Below are positions 52,284 through 61,330 of a stretch of 64,000 bases of DNA, piece by piece. The position numbers were made by a program, and so were the translations under genes. Every line of letters starts with the position of its first letter. The first letter of the stretch is position 1. The stretch spans positions 62,001 through 126,000 of the forward strand of contig JAEWGO010000012.1 in the NCBI GenBank assembly GCA_023388255.1. The letters are read 5' to 3'. Under the pieces are notes generated by a model, which searched no databases, was not told the origin of the DNA, and was given only the letters and a program-made list of their open reading frames with translations. Source of the stretch: Pseudomonadota bacterium. Its GTDB lineage: Bacteria > Pseudomonadota > Gammaproteobacteria > Xanthomonadales > Rhodanobacteraceae.

Positions 52284-53397
52284 GCGCCGGCTCTCCGTTC
52301 CAGCCGCCAAACGGTGCGTCGCTGCTGTCGATGACGCCGCCGCCGAGGCATTCGTCGCCGTCATAGAACACGACCGACTGGCCCGGCGTCACGGCGCGTT
52401 GCGGTTCGTCGAACGTGACGATGGCGCGATCCGCATCGAGCGCGACGTGACATGCCTGCGCGGTTTGCCGGTAGCGCGTCATCGCCGTGCAGCGGAATGC
52501 CGTGGACGGAGCAGCGCCGGCGATCCAGGTCAGGCTGCTCGCCGAGAGATGCCGCGAATGCAGCCAGTGATTCGCATTGCCTTGCGCGACATAAAGCACG
52601 TTCGTTGTCACATCCTTGCCGACCACATACCAGGGTTCGCCTTCGGCGCCGCGACGACCGCCGATGCCGAGGCCGCTGCGCTGGCCGAGCGTGAAGTAGA
52701 ACACGCCTGGGTGCTCGCCGACCGTGACGCCGTCCGGTGTCTGCATCGGGCCGGGCTGCGCCGGGATGTAGCCGGACAGGAACGTGCGGAAATCGCGCTC
52801 GCCGATGAAGCAGATGCCGGTCGAGTCCTTCTTGTCATGCGTCGCGAAGCCGGCTCCGCGCGCGAGCCGGCGCACGTCGTCCTTATGCATGTCGCCGAGC
52901 GGAAACAGCGTGGCGGCGAGGGCGTGCTGGCCAAGCGCATGCAGGAAATAGGTCTGGTCCTTGCCGTGGTCGAGCGCGCGCAGCAGGCGGAAGCGGCCAT
53001 CGACTTCGTCGACGCGCGCGTAGTGGCCGGTGGCGATTTTCTCGGCGCCGAGCGCGTGCGCGTGGTCGAGGAAAGTCTTGAACTTGATCTCGCGATTGCA
53101 CAGCACATCGGGATTGGGCGTGCGGCCACGGCGATATTCGTCGAGGAAATGCGCAAAGACCTGGTCCCAGTATTCGGCCGAGAAGTTGCGCGCATGCAGC
53201 GCAATGCCGAGCTTGGCGCAGATCGCGACGGCGTCCTTGCGGTCCTCGTCGGCGCGACACGGGCCTTGGCGGTCGTCTTCCTCCCAGTTCTGCATGAACA
53301 GGCCGGCGATCGATTCGCCCGAGTCTTGCAGCAGCAGCGCGGCGACCGAGGAATCGACGCCGCCGGACATGCCGACGATGATCCGCGCGTCAGCCAC
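52276..53397 (-). CDS. mnmA: tRNA-specific 2-thiouridylase MnmA
   Basis: 373 residues. The PP-loop is IIVGMSGGVDSSVAALLL; catalytic cysteines lie in NPDVLCNREIKF and DSTGICFIGER. It adds sulfur to U34 of Lys, Glu and Gln tRNAs with sulfur from the Tus relay. It starts at GTG (53397), 8 bases inside the nudJ end, and overlaps hflD at its own end, so the three genes form one transcript. Confidence 0.96.
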   Translation of the reverse strand: MADARIIVGMSGGVDSSVAALLLQDSGESIAGLFMQNWEEDDRQGPCRADEDRKDAVAICAKLGIALHARNFSAEYWDQVFAHFLDEYRRGRTPNPDVLCNREIKFKTFLDHAHALGAEKIATGHYARVDEVDGRFRLLRALDHGKDQTYFLHALGQHALAATLFPLGDMHKDDVRRLARGAGFATHDKKDSTGICFIGERDFRTFLSGYIPAQPGPMQTPDGVTVGEHPGVFYFTLGQRSGLGIGGRRGAEGEPWYVVGKDVTTNVLYVAQGNANHWLHSRHLSASSLTWIAGAAPSTAFRCTAMTRYRQTAQACHVALDADRAIVTFDEPQRAVTPGQSVVFYDGDECLGGGVIDSSDAPFGGWNGEPAHA

Positions 53398-53875
53398 AGT
53401 TTCTTATCGCATCCAATGGCAGACGCCGACCGGCGATCCAGTCGTCGACGCTGGCCAGAACCATCGGGCTGCGCAGGCGCTCGTTCGCCGCGGCGATCTC
53501 GTCGCGTTCAAGCCAGAGCGCGCGCACGATGCCCGCGTCGAGCGGACGCGAGGGATCGTGCTCGATCGCATCGGCCGCGAACGTGAAGCGCACGAATTGT
53601 CGTCCTGACGGTGACTGCCACTGCTGCACGCCGACAAGGCAAGTCAGCGCGACGTGCCAGCCGGTTTCCTCCAGCGTTTCGCGCACCGCTGCGGCCTGCA
53701 GGGTTTCGTCCGGATCGAGATGGCCGGCCGGCTGGTTCAGTACGACGCGACCGCGTATGTTTTCCTCGACCAGCAGGAAACGGCCATCGCGCGGCACCAC
53801 GGTTGCGACGGTCACGTGTGGGCGCCAGACGTCGGCGTCGTCGGTTTCGGTTGGATTCATCGGTTTGCTGAACAT
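53390..53875 (-). CDS. nudJ: NUDIX phosphatase NudJ
   Basis: 161 residues. The Nudix box G-x5-E-x7-REx-LEETGW is intact (begins GHLDPDETLQAAAVRE). N-terminal HVTVATVVPRDGRFLLVEE and C-terminal region fit NudJ, which hydrolyses nucleoside tri- and diphosphates and HMP-pyrophosphate in E. coli. Two in-frame ATGs, 53875 and 53860, are possible starts. It leads the nudJ-mnmA-hflD operon, and a nudJ-mnmA link is widespread. Confidence 0.9.
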   Translation of the reverse strand: MFSKPMNPTETDDADVWRPHVTVATVVPRDGRFLLVEENIRGRVVLNQPAGHLDPDETLQAAAVRETLEETGWHVALTCLVGVQQWQSPSGRQFVRFTFAADAIEHDPSRPLDAGIVRALWLERDEIAAANERLRSPMVLASVDDWIAGRRLPLDAIRNCG

Positions 53876-53999
53876 CAGCCCGACAGTTTAGCAGGCATGG
53901 GAAGAACCCTTGCGACGGTCGATTCCGACATCATCTGCAGACACGAGACATCCGCAACGCAGGGGTATACTTGGTTTGACCGACACAGATCGTTTTCAC

Positions 54000-54326
54000 A
54001 TGGCACTACCGTACGACCCGCATCCCGAGCACGGCCCCGGACTCACCATCGAGGAAGCACGGCCGGAAGTCGTGCGGCCTCCGCTCTACCAGGTGGTCCT
54101 GCTCAACGACGACTTCACGCCGATGGATTTCGTCATCGTCGTGCTCGAAACCTTTTTCAACCTGGATCGCGAGCGCGCGACCCAGGTCATGCTGCATGTG
54201 CATACACGCGGCAAGGGCGTGTGTGGCGTGTTCACGCGCGAGGTCGCCGAGACCAAGGTGACCCAGGTCAACGAGTTCTCGCGCACCCATCAGCATCCCT
54301 TGCTGTGCACGATGGAAAAGGCTTGA
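54000..54326 (+). CDS. clpS: ATP-dependent Clp protease adaptor ClpS
   Basis: 108 residues. The core has PPLYQVVLLNDDFTPMDFVI, VMLHVHTRGKGVCGVFTREVAETK and a closing HPLLCTMEKA. ClpS delivers N-end-rule substrates to ClpAP; the DD and MLxVH residues that hold the N-degron are present. This fits the aat gene at 58.2 kb, which makes such substrates. TATACT at 53966-53971 is a good -10 candidate but no matching -35 is seen. The ribosome site is poor. clpA follows after 141 bases. Confidence 0.96.
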   Translation: MALPYDPHPEHGPGLTIEEARPEVVRPPLYQVVLLNDDFTPMDFVIVVLETFFNLDRERATQVMLHVHTRGKGVCGVFTREVAETKVTQVNEFSRTHQHPLLCTMEKA

Positions 54327-54467
54327 ATCCTGATTGAAACCTGCGCTCGCCTGTGGACTGCCGGAGCGCACGACCTGCAACACGCAGCGATCAAGGACAG
54401 GTGCGGAAGTTGAACCGGGCCGGCGAATCCACATATACCGTCCAGCGAATTGCGGAGATGTTCCGGT

Positions 54468-56744
54468 ATGTTCAGTAAGGATCTCGAGGTCACCATCGGC
54501 CAGTGCTACAAGGATGCTCGCGAACAGCGTCATGAGTTCATGACGGTCGAGCATCTGCTGCTGGCCCTGCTCGACAACGCGTCGGCCACCGCGGTGCTGC
54601 GCGCGTGCGGCGCCGACATCGCCAAACTCGCGCGCGACTTGCGCTCGATCATCACCGAAACGGTGCCGGTGCTGCCGCAGAACGACGAGCGCGACACGCA
54701 GCCGACGCTGGGTTTCCAGCGTGTGTTGCAGCGCGCGGTCTATCACGTGCAATCGTCCGGACGGAAGGAAGTCACTGGCGCGAACGTGCTGGTCGCGATC
54801 TTCGGCGAGAAGGATTCGCACGCGGTGTATTTCCTCGGCCAGCAGGATGTGTCGCGACTGGATGTCGTCAACTACATCTCGCACGGGATTGCCAAGTCCG
54901 GCCCTGAAGCCGGCCCGCAGGCTGCGGGCGGCGAGCCGGGACGCGAGCCGGAAGGCGGCGAGGAAGGGCGCGGCAATCCGCTCGCCGAATTCGCCAACAA
55001 CCTCAACGACCTCGCGCGCCAGGGCAAGATCGACCCGCTGATCGGGCGTCAGGAAGAAATCGAGCGCACGATCCAGGTGCTGTGCCGCCGGCGCAAGAAC
55101 AATCCGTTGTATGTCGGCGAAGCCGGGGTCGGCAAGACCGCGCTGGCGGAAGGTCTGGCCAAGCGCATCGTCGACGGCGAGGTGCCGAACGTGCTTGCGG
55201 ACTGCACGATCTGGTCGCTCGACCTTGGTGCATTGGTCGCGGGCACCAAGTATCGCGGCGATTTCGAAAAGCGCCTGAAGGGCGTCATCACCCAGCTCAA
55301 GAAGGAGCCCGGCGCGATCTTGTTCATCGACGAGATCCACACGATCATCGGTGCGGGTTCCGCGTCCGGCGGCACGATGGACGCATCGAACCTGATCAAG
55401 CCCGTGCTCGCCAGCGGCGAACTGCGCTGCATCGGCTCGACCACGTTCCAGGAATACCGCGGCGTTTTCGAGAAGGATCGCGCGCTGGCACGGCGCTTCC
55501 AGAAGATCGATGTGGTCGAGCCGTCGATCGCCGACAGTTTCGAGATACTGAAGGGACTGAAGTCGCGCTTCGAGGAACATCACAAGGTCGAATACACCAA
55601 CGATGCACTGAAGGCTGCGGTCGACCTTTCGGTCAAGCACATCGCCGACCGGCTGCTGCCGGACAAGGCGATCGACGTGATCGACGAGGCTGGCGCGCGC
55701 CAGCACCTGTTGCCCGAGAAGGACCGCAGTGGACGCGTCGACGTGCCCGACATCGAGTTCATCGTCGCGCGCATGGCGCGCATTCCGCCGAAGCAGGTAT
55801 CCGCGTCGGATCGCGACGTGCTCAGGAACCTCGACCGCAACCTCAAGATGGTCGTGTTCGGTCAGGATGCGGCGATAGACGCGCTGACCAGTGCAATCAA
55901 GATGGCGCGCTCGGGCCTCGGCAATCCGGACAAGCCGATCGGCAACTTCTTGCTGACCGGCCCGACCGGCGTCGGCAAGACCGAAGTCACGCGCCAGCTC
56001 GCGATGCAGCTCGGTATCGAGCTGGTGCGCTTCGACATGTCCGAATACATGGAAGCGCATTCGGTATCGCGCCTGATCGGTGCGCCGCCTGGCTATGTCG
56101 GCTTCGATCAGGGCGGTTTGCTGACCGAACAGATCGTCAAGCACCCGCACTGCGTGCTGCTGCTTGACGAGATCGAGAAGGCGCATCCGGACGTATACAA
56201 CGTGCTGCTGCAGATCATGGACCGCGGCGCGCTGACCGATACCAATGGCCGCGAGGCGAACTTCAAGAACGTGATCGTGGTCATGACGACGAACATCGGT
56301 GCGCAGGCGGCGGCGCGCCGCACGATCGGTTTCGTCGAGCAGAACCACACGACCGACGCGATGGAAGCGCTCAAGCGCGGCTTCACGCCGGAGTTCCGCA
56401 ACCGTCTCGACGCCATCGTTCAGTTCAACGCGCTCGACTTCGAGCACATCCTGCGTGTCGTCGACAAGTTCCTGATCGAGCTGGAAATGCAGTTGCAGGA
56501 GAAGCACGTTTCGCTGACCGTCGACGCCGAAGCGCGCCGCTGGCTCGCCGAGCACGGTTTCGATCCGCAGATGGGCGCGCGTCCGATGGCGCGTGTGATC
56601 CAGGAAAACGTCAAGCGCCTGCTCGCCGACGAACTGTTGTTCGGCAAGCTCGTCGACGGCGGCAAGGTACTGCTGTCGCTGAAGGACGGCAAGCTTGCGG
56701 TGGACTGCGAAGACGTGGAGAAGATGCCGGCGGTCGTCGAGTAG
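54468..56744 (+). CDS. clpA: ATP-dependent Clp protease ATP-binding subunit ClpA
   Basis: 758 residues, the same length as E. coli ClpA. An N-terminal double-repeat domain (MFSKDLEVTIGQCYKDAR) for ClpS binding is followed by two AAA+ modules with Walker A GEAGVGKT and GPTGVGKT and Walker B ILFIDEIH and LLLDEIEK. It unfolds proteins for ClpP. ATG 54468 is preferred over the in-frame TTG 54450 because MFSKDLE is the conserved start and GGAG lies 10 bases before it. Confidence 0.97.
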   Translation: MFSKDLEVTIGQCYKDAREQRHEFMTVEHLLLALLDNASATAVLRACGADIAKLARDLRSIITETVPVLPQNDERDTQPTLGFQRVLQRAVYHVQSSGRKEVTGANVLVAIFGEKDSHAVYFLGQQDVSRLDVVNYISHGIAKSGPEAGPQAAGGEPGREPEGGEEGRGNPLAEFANNLNDLARQGKIDPLIGRQEEIERTIQVLCRRRKNNPLYVGEAGVGKTALAEGLAKRIVDGEVPNVLADCTIWSLDLGALVAGTKYRGDFEKRLKGVITQLKKEPGAILFIDEIHTIIGAGSASGGTMDASNLIKPVLASGELRCIGSTTFQEYRGVFEKDRALARRFQKIDVVEPSIADSFEILKGLKSRFEEHHKVEYTNDALKAAVDLSVKHIADRLLPDKAIDVIDEAGARQHLLPEKDRSGRVDVPDIEFIVARMARIPPKQVSASDRDVLRNLDRNLKMVVFGQDAAIDALTSAIKMARSGLGNPDKPIGNFLLTGPTGVGKTEVTRQLAMQLGIELVRFDMSEYMEAHSVSRLIGAPPGYVGFDQGGLLTEQIVKHPHCVLLLDEIEKAHPDVYNVLLQIMDRGALTDTNGREANFKNVIVVMTTNIGAQAAARRTIGFVEQNHTTDAMEALKRGFTPEFRNRLDAIVQFNALDFEHILRVVDKFLIELEMQLQEKHVSLTVDAEARRWLAEHGFDPQMGARPMARVIQENVKRLLADELLFGKLVDGGKVLLSLKDGKLAVDCEDVEKMPAVVE

Positions 56745-56767
56745 GGCGACCGGAAAAACGGGAACAG

Positions 56768-56795
56768 GGTGGTCGGGACGAGTCCCGACCACCCT
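56768..56795 (+). terminator. Probable terminator after clpA
   Basis: A 13-bp perfect stem (56768-56780 with 56783-56795) begins 24 bases after the clpA stop. The apparent 2-base loop would open by a pair or two, and only TTGATT follows, so termination may need Rho. Confidence 0.6.
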
Positions 56796-57052
56796 TGATT
56801 CACGCTCGCGTCGCACAGCGGGCAGGTTGGGCCATCGCCAGCGATGCTGCTCCGTCCCGGCAAGCGCGCAGCTGGGGCGAAGTTCTTCCATGCCGCGGTG
56901 GCGAACATCTTCAGCGCTGCCCGGGAGATCCGGGCTGAAAGACCAAAAAACCCGGAGGAGGGCTGAGTTCTCAGCTCATGATCCCCGACCGAGGAGCTGC
57001 ATCCTGCGCCGCCATACGTCCCTGCGCTTTCCGGGACGAAGGCTTCCTGCCG
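56796..57052. other. Non-coding gap between clpA and infA
   Basis: Together with the clpA hairpin this makes a gap of 308 bases with no credible gene. No tRNA was recognised, although E. coli has a serine tRNA gene at this place. Candidate infA terminator elements lie at 56945-56975; the rest shows nothing identifiable. Confidence 0.6.
56945..56975 (-). terminator. Possible terminator of infA
   Basis: On the minus strand, the palindrome GCTGAGAACTCAGC (56975-56962) precedes CCTCCTCCGGG and then TTTTTT (56950-56945). The distance from stem to T run is unusual, so this is a weak call. Confidence 0.35.
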
Positions 57053-57271
57053 TTACTTCATGCGATACGTGATGCGGCCTTTGGTGAGGTCGTACGGGGT
57101 CATTTCGACCTTGACCTTGTCACCAGTCAGGATGCGGATGTAGTTCTTGCGCATGCGGCCGGAGATGTGTGCGGTGACCACGTGCCCGTTCTCGAGCTTC
57201 ACGCGGAACATCGTGTTCGGAAGTGTCTCGAGGATCGAGCCTTCCATTTCGATGACGTCGTCTTTGGACAT
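57053..57271 (-). CDS. infA: Translation initiation factor IF-1
   Basis: 72 residues, a single S1/OB-fold domain: MSKDDVIEMEGSILETLPN, GHVVTAHISGRMRKNYIRIL and the closing RITYRMK are nearly invariant in proteobacteria. IF-1 binds the ribosomal A site during initiation. It is convergent with clpA, the same neighbourhood as in E. coli (clpS-clpA-infA-aat). Confidence 0.98.
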   Translation of the reverse strand: MSKDDVIEMEGSILETLPNTMFRVKLENGHVVTAHISGRMRKNYIRILTGDKVKVEMTPYDLTKGRITYRMK

Positions 57272-57387
57272 TTTTCCCTTGGGGTAGCGGGGCCTGGCGG
57301 CCCGGAAAGGCGCGCGATTCTGCCATGATCCGGCGGTCGCGGAAAGCGAAATCCCCGGAACGGCTCTGATCGGGCATGCAATGCAGG

Positions 57388-58164
57388 CTATTTTTCGACG
57401 AACGCGCGCTCGAAAACGTAGTCGCCGGGATGGCCGGAACGCGGCGAAGCGCAGAAGCTGCGCTCGTCGAGCAGTCGACGTGTGTCGGCCAGCATGCCCG
57501 GGCTGCCACAGATCATCACGCGGTCGCGCGCGGGATGCAGCGGCGGCAGACCGGCCCGTTCGGCAAGGCTGCCATCGGCGATCAGATCGGTCAGCCGGCC
57601 CTGTGTGCGGAAGCGTTCGCGCGTGACGCTCGGCAGATACACGAGCTTCTCCCGCACGGATTCGCCGAGAAACTCGTGGTGTGGCAACTCGCGCTCGATG
57701 AACTCCGCATAGGCGAGGTCGCCAACTTCGCGCACGCCGTGCGCGAGCACGATGCGGTCGAACGCCTCGAGCACTTCGGGGTCCTGGATCAGGCCAATGA
57801 ACGGTGCCAGGCCAGTGCCTGTGCCGAGAAGGTACAAATGGCGCCCCGGATGCAGATCGTGCATGACCAGCGTGCCGGTCGGTTTGCGGCTGACCAGGAT
57901 CTCGTCGCCGACCCTGATGTGCTGCAGGCGCGAAGTCAGCGCGCCGTTCGTGACTTTGATGCTGAAAAATTCAAGATGCTCTTCCCACGCGGGGCTCGCG
58001 ATGCTGTAGGCACGCATCAGCGGACGGCCATCGACCGGCAGCCCGATCATCAGGAACTGGCCGCTGACGAAGCGCAGGCCGGGATCGCGCGTAGTGCGGA
58101 ACGAGAACAGGCTGTCGTTCCAATGATGGACGTGGGTGATGCGGGCGGCGGCGTGCTGGGTCAT
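57388..58164 (-). CDS. fpr: Ferredoxin/flavodoxin-NADP+ reductase
   Basis: 258 residues. The FAD-binding motif RAYSIASP and the NADP-binding GTGTGLAPF and MICGSPGML motifs are clear, and the protein ends DYVFERAFVEK as in bacterial Fpr. It moves electrons between NADPH and ferredoxin or flavodoxin. The start at 58164 is set by MTQHAAARITHVHHWND; further upstream codons lack support. It lies between infA and aat on the same strand. Confidence 0.92.
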   Translation of the reverse strand: MTQHAAARITHVHHWNDSLFSFRTTRDPGLRFVSGQFLMIGLPVDGRPLMRAYSIASPAWEEHLEFFSIKVTNGALTSRLQHIRVGDEILVSRKPTGTLVMHDLHPGRHLYLLGTGTGLAPFIGLIQDPEVLEAFDRIVLAHGVREVGDLAYAEFIERELPHHEFLGESVREKLVYLPSVTRERFRTQGRLTDLIADGSLAERAGLPPLHPARDRVMICGSPGMLADTRRLLDERSFCASPRSGHPGDYVFERAFVEK

Positions 58165-58215
58165 CGGGTTCTGAATGGAAACGGTTCCGCGCGGCGGATC
58201 ACGCAATGTCGGGCC

Positions 58216-58947
58216 TCATGGATCCGATGCAAGGTCGCGTGGCTGCGGCAGGTGCCGATCGGTCCATGACGCGGCGGCGACATCCGACCCAGCCAGTTTC
58301 GCGGCACGTGCGCAGAACTCCGCGCGTGGCAGTTCGAATGCGCCGAGCGTGAACAGATGATCCGATGCGACCTGCGCGTCGAGCAGCGGGCATTCCGCGT
58401 CGCGCAGTGCGCGCGCGAGGGCGAGCAAGGTGACCTTGGAGCCGTTCGTCACCGCGCTGAACATCGATTCGCCGTAAAACATGCGTCCGATCGCGACGCC
58501 GTAGATGCCGCCGACGAGGCGTCCGCCATCCCAGGCCTCGATCGAATGCGCGTGCCCAAGTTCGTGCAGACACTGGTAGGCGGCGAGCATGTCGGCAGTG
58601 ATCCACGTTCCGTGTTCGCGTGCGCGCGGCGCGGCGCACGCGCGCATCACCTCGGCAAACGCGCTGTCGGCGCGGATGTTCCATTCGCACGCGCGCAACC
58701 AGCGCGCAAGCCGGCGCGGCACGTGCACGTTCGCTGTGTCGAACACGGTGCGTTGCGCCGGCGACCACCACAGGATCGGCTGGCGGTCCGTATACCAAGG
58801 AAAGATGCCGCGCTTGTACGCGGCGAGCAGGCGCTCCGGCGAAAGATCGCCGCCCGCTGCGAGCAGACCGTCCGGTTCGCGCAGCGCGTCGGAGACCGGC
58901 GGGAATGCTTCCGGATCGTGCGGATCGAGGAATGGCAGCCGAATCAT
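58216..58947 (-). CDS. aat: Leucyl/phenylalanyl-tRNA-protein transferase
   Basis: 243 residues. Family motifs: DGLLAAGGDLSPERLLAAYKRGIFPWY, SPAQRTVF, HSIEAWDGGRLVGGIYGV, FYGESMFSAVTNGSK and the DAQVASDHLFTLGA stretch. It adds Leu or Phe to proteins with N-terminal Lys or Arg, creating ClpS/ClpA substrates; clpS and clpA lie in the same window. Its start overlaps the stop of the upstream gene (ATGA), so the two are coupled. Confidence 0.95.
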   Translation of the reverse strand: MIRLPFLDPHDPEAFPPVSDALREPDGLLAAGGDLSPERLLAAYKRGIFPWYTDRQPILWWSPAQRTVFDTANVHVPRRLARWLRACEWNIRADSAFAEVMRACAAPRAREHGTWITADMLAAYQCLHELGHAHSIEAWDGGRLVGGIYGVAIGRMFYGESMFSAVTNGSKVTLLALARALRDAECPLLDAQVASDHLFTLGAFELPRAEFCARAAKLAGSDVAAASWTDRHLPQPRDLASDP

Positions 58948-60092
58948 GCGCGCTCCGCATATGGCGAGTGCGCGAGAATTTCTTCGCGATAGCCGTGCAG
59001 CGCGCGTGCTTCGTCCGCAAGCGCGTGTGCGATCGCGGTGCGGAAGCGCGCGTCGGCGATCCAATGGAACGAATGCGTGCGCGTCGGCAGGAACCCGCGC
59101 GCGATCTTGTGTTCACCCTGGGCGCCGGGCTCGAACGTGGTCAGGCCCTCGCGCAGACAGTAGTCGATGCCCTGGTAGTAGCAGGCCTCGAAATGCAGGC
59201 CTTCGACCTGTTCGCGACAACCCCAGTAACGGCCGTACAGCGTCGTCGAGCTGCGCAGCATCACGGTACCGGCGATCAGGTCGGCGCCGCGGCGGCACAG
59301 CACCGCGACCAGCTGGCGCGGCATCGCGTGGGCGAGGTGGCGGAAGAAATCTAGGGTCAGCGCCGCGTAGTTTCCCTTGTCGTCGAAGGTGGCGAGGTAG
59401 AAGCCGTACAACGCGCGCCACTCGGTTTCGGAGAGTTCATCGCCGTGGCGGATCTCGCAGGTCACGCCGGCGCGGGCGACGCGCGTGCGTTCCTGGCGGA
59501 TGTTCTTGCGCTTCTTGTGGTTCAGCGCAGCGAGGAAGTCATCGAAGTCGCGCCAGCCGGCACGGTTGATCCAGTGGAACTGCCAGTCGAAACGCGGCAG
59601 CCAATCGCTGCCGACGAACGTGGCCGCGTCATCGTCCGTCGCGAAGTTCAGGTGTGCCGAGGACAGCCGCAAGCGTTTGGCTTCGCTGCGGATCGCCTCG
59701 ATCAGCATTGCGCGCAGTCCGTCCGCATCCGCGTCGCGACCGACCAGCAGGCGCGGACCGGTCACCGGCGAATACGGCACGGCGCAGAGCAGCTTCGGAT
59801 AGTAGTCGAGTCCGTGCGATTCGTAGGCATGCGCCCACGACCAGTTGAACACGAACTCGCCATGCGAATTGCCTTTGAGGTACAGCGGCGTGGCGGCGAC
59901 CAGGCGGTCGCCATCGTGGAGGCCGAGGTGATGCGGCTGCCAGCCCGTGTTCGCGTCGATGCAGCCGTGCCGTTCTAGACCGGCGAGGAAGGCGTGCGCG
60001 AGGAACGGGTTGTCGTCGGGCAGCAGGGCATTCCACGCGCCTTCGCCGATCTCATCGAGGTTTGCGTGAAAGCGCGCTCTCATCCGCTGCAT
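58944..60092 (-). CDS. FemAB/GNAT-like acyltransferase (DUF482-type)
   Basis: 382 residues. It resembles the PF04339-type proteins related to GNAT/FemAB aminoacyltransferases: NPFLAHAFLAGLERHGC, NWSWAHAYESHGLDYYPKLL, LNHKKRKNIRQERTRV, then YYQGIDYCLREGLTTFEPGAQGEHKIARGF. The reaction is unknown; relatives transfer acyl or aminoacyl groups. It overlaps aat by four bases, so coexpression with an aminoacyl-transferase is notable. Starts at 60092 and 60083 are both possible. Confidence 0.82.
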   Translation of the reverse strand: MQRMRARFHANLDEIGEGAWNALLPDDNPFLAHAFLAGLERHGCIDANTGWQPHHLGLHDGDRLVAATPLYLKGNSHGEFVFNWSWAHAYESHGLDYYPKLLCAVPYSPVTGPRLLVGRDADADGLRAMLIEAIRSEAKRLRLSSAHLNFATDDDAATFVGSDWLPRFDWQFHWINRAGWRDFDDFLAALNHKKRKNIRQERTRVARAGVTCEIRHGDELSETEWRALYGFYLATFDDKGNYAALTLDFFRHLAHAMPRQLVAVLCRRGADLIAGTVMLRSSTTLYGRYWGCREQVEGLHFEACYYQGIDYCLREGLTTFEPGAQGEHKIARGFLPTRTHSFHWIADARFRTAIAHALADEARALHGYREEILAHSPYAERA

Positions 60093-60164
60093 GCGCAATG
60101 GCTGTCGTCGTTCCGGCGGTTCAACGCCGCTGCGCTGTCTAGAGCCCAGCGGCGAGGCCAATAT

Positions 60165-61115
60165 TCAGCCCTTGTCGAGGAACTTCTCGGCATCCAGCGC
60201 CGCCATGCAGCCGAAGCCGGCCGAGGTGACCGCCTGGCGGTAGACCTGGTCGGCGACGTCGCCGGCGGCGAATACGCCGGGCACGCTGGTCGCGGTCGCG
60301 CCGCCGTGCAGCCCGGTCTGGATGGTGATGTAGCCGTTGGTCATTTCGAGCTGACCCTCGAAGATCGAGGTGTTCGGCGTGTGGCCGATTGCGATGAACG
60401 CGCCGGTGACCGGAATCTCGCGCGTCGAGTTGTCCTCGATGTTGCGCACGCGCACGCCGCTGACGCCGCTGTCGTCGCCGAGCACTTCGTCGATCGCATG
60501 GTTCCAGACGATGTCGATCTTGCCGGCGCGCTGCTTCTCGAACAGCTTGTCCTGCATGATCTTCTCGGCGCGCAGCTTGTCGCGGCGATGCACGAGGGTG
60601 ACTTTCCTGCAGATGTTGGACAGGTACAGTGCTTCCTCGACCGCAGTGTTGCCGCCGCCGACGACAGCGACGTCCTGGTCGCGGAAGAAAAAGCCGTCGC
60701 AAGTCGCGCAGGCGGAGACGCCCTTGCCCTTGTAGTGCTCCTCGGACGCGATGCCGAGGTACTTCGCGGTTGCGCCGGTCGCGATGATCAGCGCGTCGCA
60801 GGTGTATTCGCCGGAATCCCCCTTGAGGCGGAAAGGACGCTGGGTCAGGTCGGTGCTGTGGATGTGGTCGAACACCATTTCGGTGTTGAAGCGCTCGGCG
60901 TGTTCGGCCATGCGGCGCATCAGGTCCGGACCCTGCAGGCCGTGCACGTCGCCGGGCCAGTTGTCGACCTCGGTCGTCGTCATCAACTGGCCGCCTTGCG
61001 CGAGGCCGGTGATGAGGGTGGGCTTGAGGTTTGCGCGCGCCGCATAGACGGCGGCGGTGTAACCGGCGGGGCCGGAGCCGAGGATGATCAGTCGCGAGTG
61101 CTTGGCAGTGCTCAT
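60165..61115 (-). CDS. trxB: Thioredoxin-disulfide reductase
   Basis: 316 residues. FAD-binding GSGPAGYTAAVYAARANL, the redox pair C136-ATC-C139 and the NADPH-binding VVGGGNTAVEEALYL motif are all present. It keeps thioredoxin reduced with NADPH. The aat-trxB-ftsK neighbourhood is conserved in gammaproteobacteria. The next gene downstream (FemAB-like) begins 72 bases later on the same strand. Confidence 0.97.
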   Translation of the reverse strand: MSTAKHSRLIILGSGPAGYTAAVYAARANLKPTLITGLAQGGQLMTTTEVDNWPGDVHGLQGPDLMRRMAEHAERFNTEMVFDHIHSTDLTQRPFRLKGDSGEYTCDALIIATGATAKYLGIASEEHYKGKGVSACATCDGFFFRDQDVAVVGGGNTAVEEALYLSNICRKVTLVHRRDKLRAEKIMQDKLFEKQRAGKIDIVWNHAIDEVLGDDSGVSGVRVRNIEDNSTREIPVTGAFIAIGHTPNTSIFEGQLEMTNGYITIQTGLHGGATATSVPGVFAAGDVADQVYRQAVTSAGFGCMAALDAEKFLDKG

Positions 61116-61330
61116 GTATAATCCGGGTCGCTTTCAAGGCGACCATCTCGTACGTTTTTCCGACGCCAGCGCAACGGAGCATGCCGCCGGCGAACCCGAT
61201 CCCGAATCCTTGTCCGTCTGCCGCGTTGCGGCATGCGGTCGTGCGGGAAAACGGGAGAATGGAGGGAACGCGTGCCTGATTCAAGGCGCCGTCCAATGAT
61301 CGTGCAGAACACTCTTTGAGGATTGCCGCA

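Noticed and set aside
54006..56891. A 961-codon open frame antisense to clpS and clpA
   Set aside because: Same cause; clpS and clpA on the plus strand are unmistakable.
56796..57052. Search for a serine tRNA gene, as found between clpA and infA in E. coli
   Set aside because: No T-loop (GGTTCGAATCC-like) or acceptor pairing was found on either strand.
61117..61122. Consensus TATAAT before ald
   Set aside because: No -35 hexamer lies at 15-19 bases and the box is immediately next to the trxB start codon, so it is not listed as a promoter.
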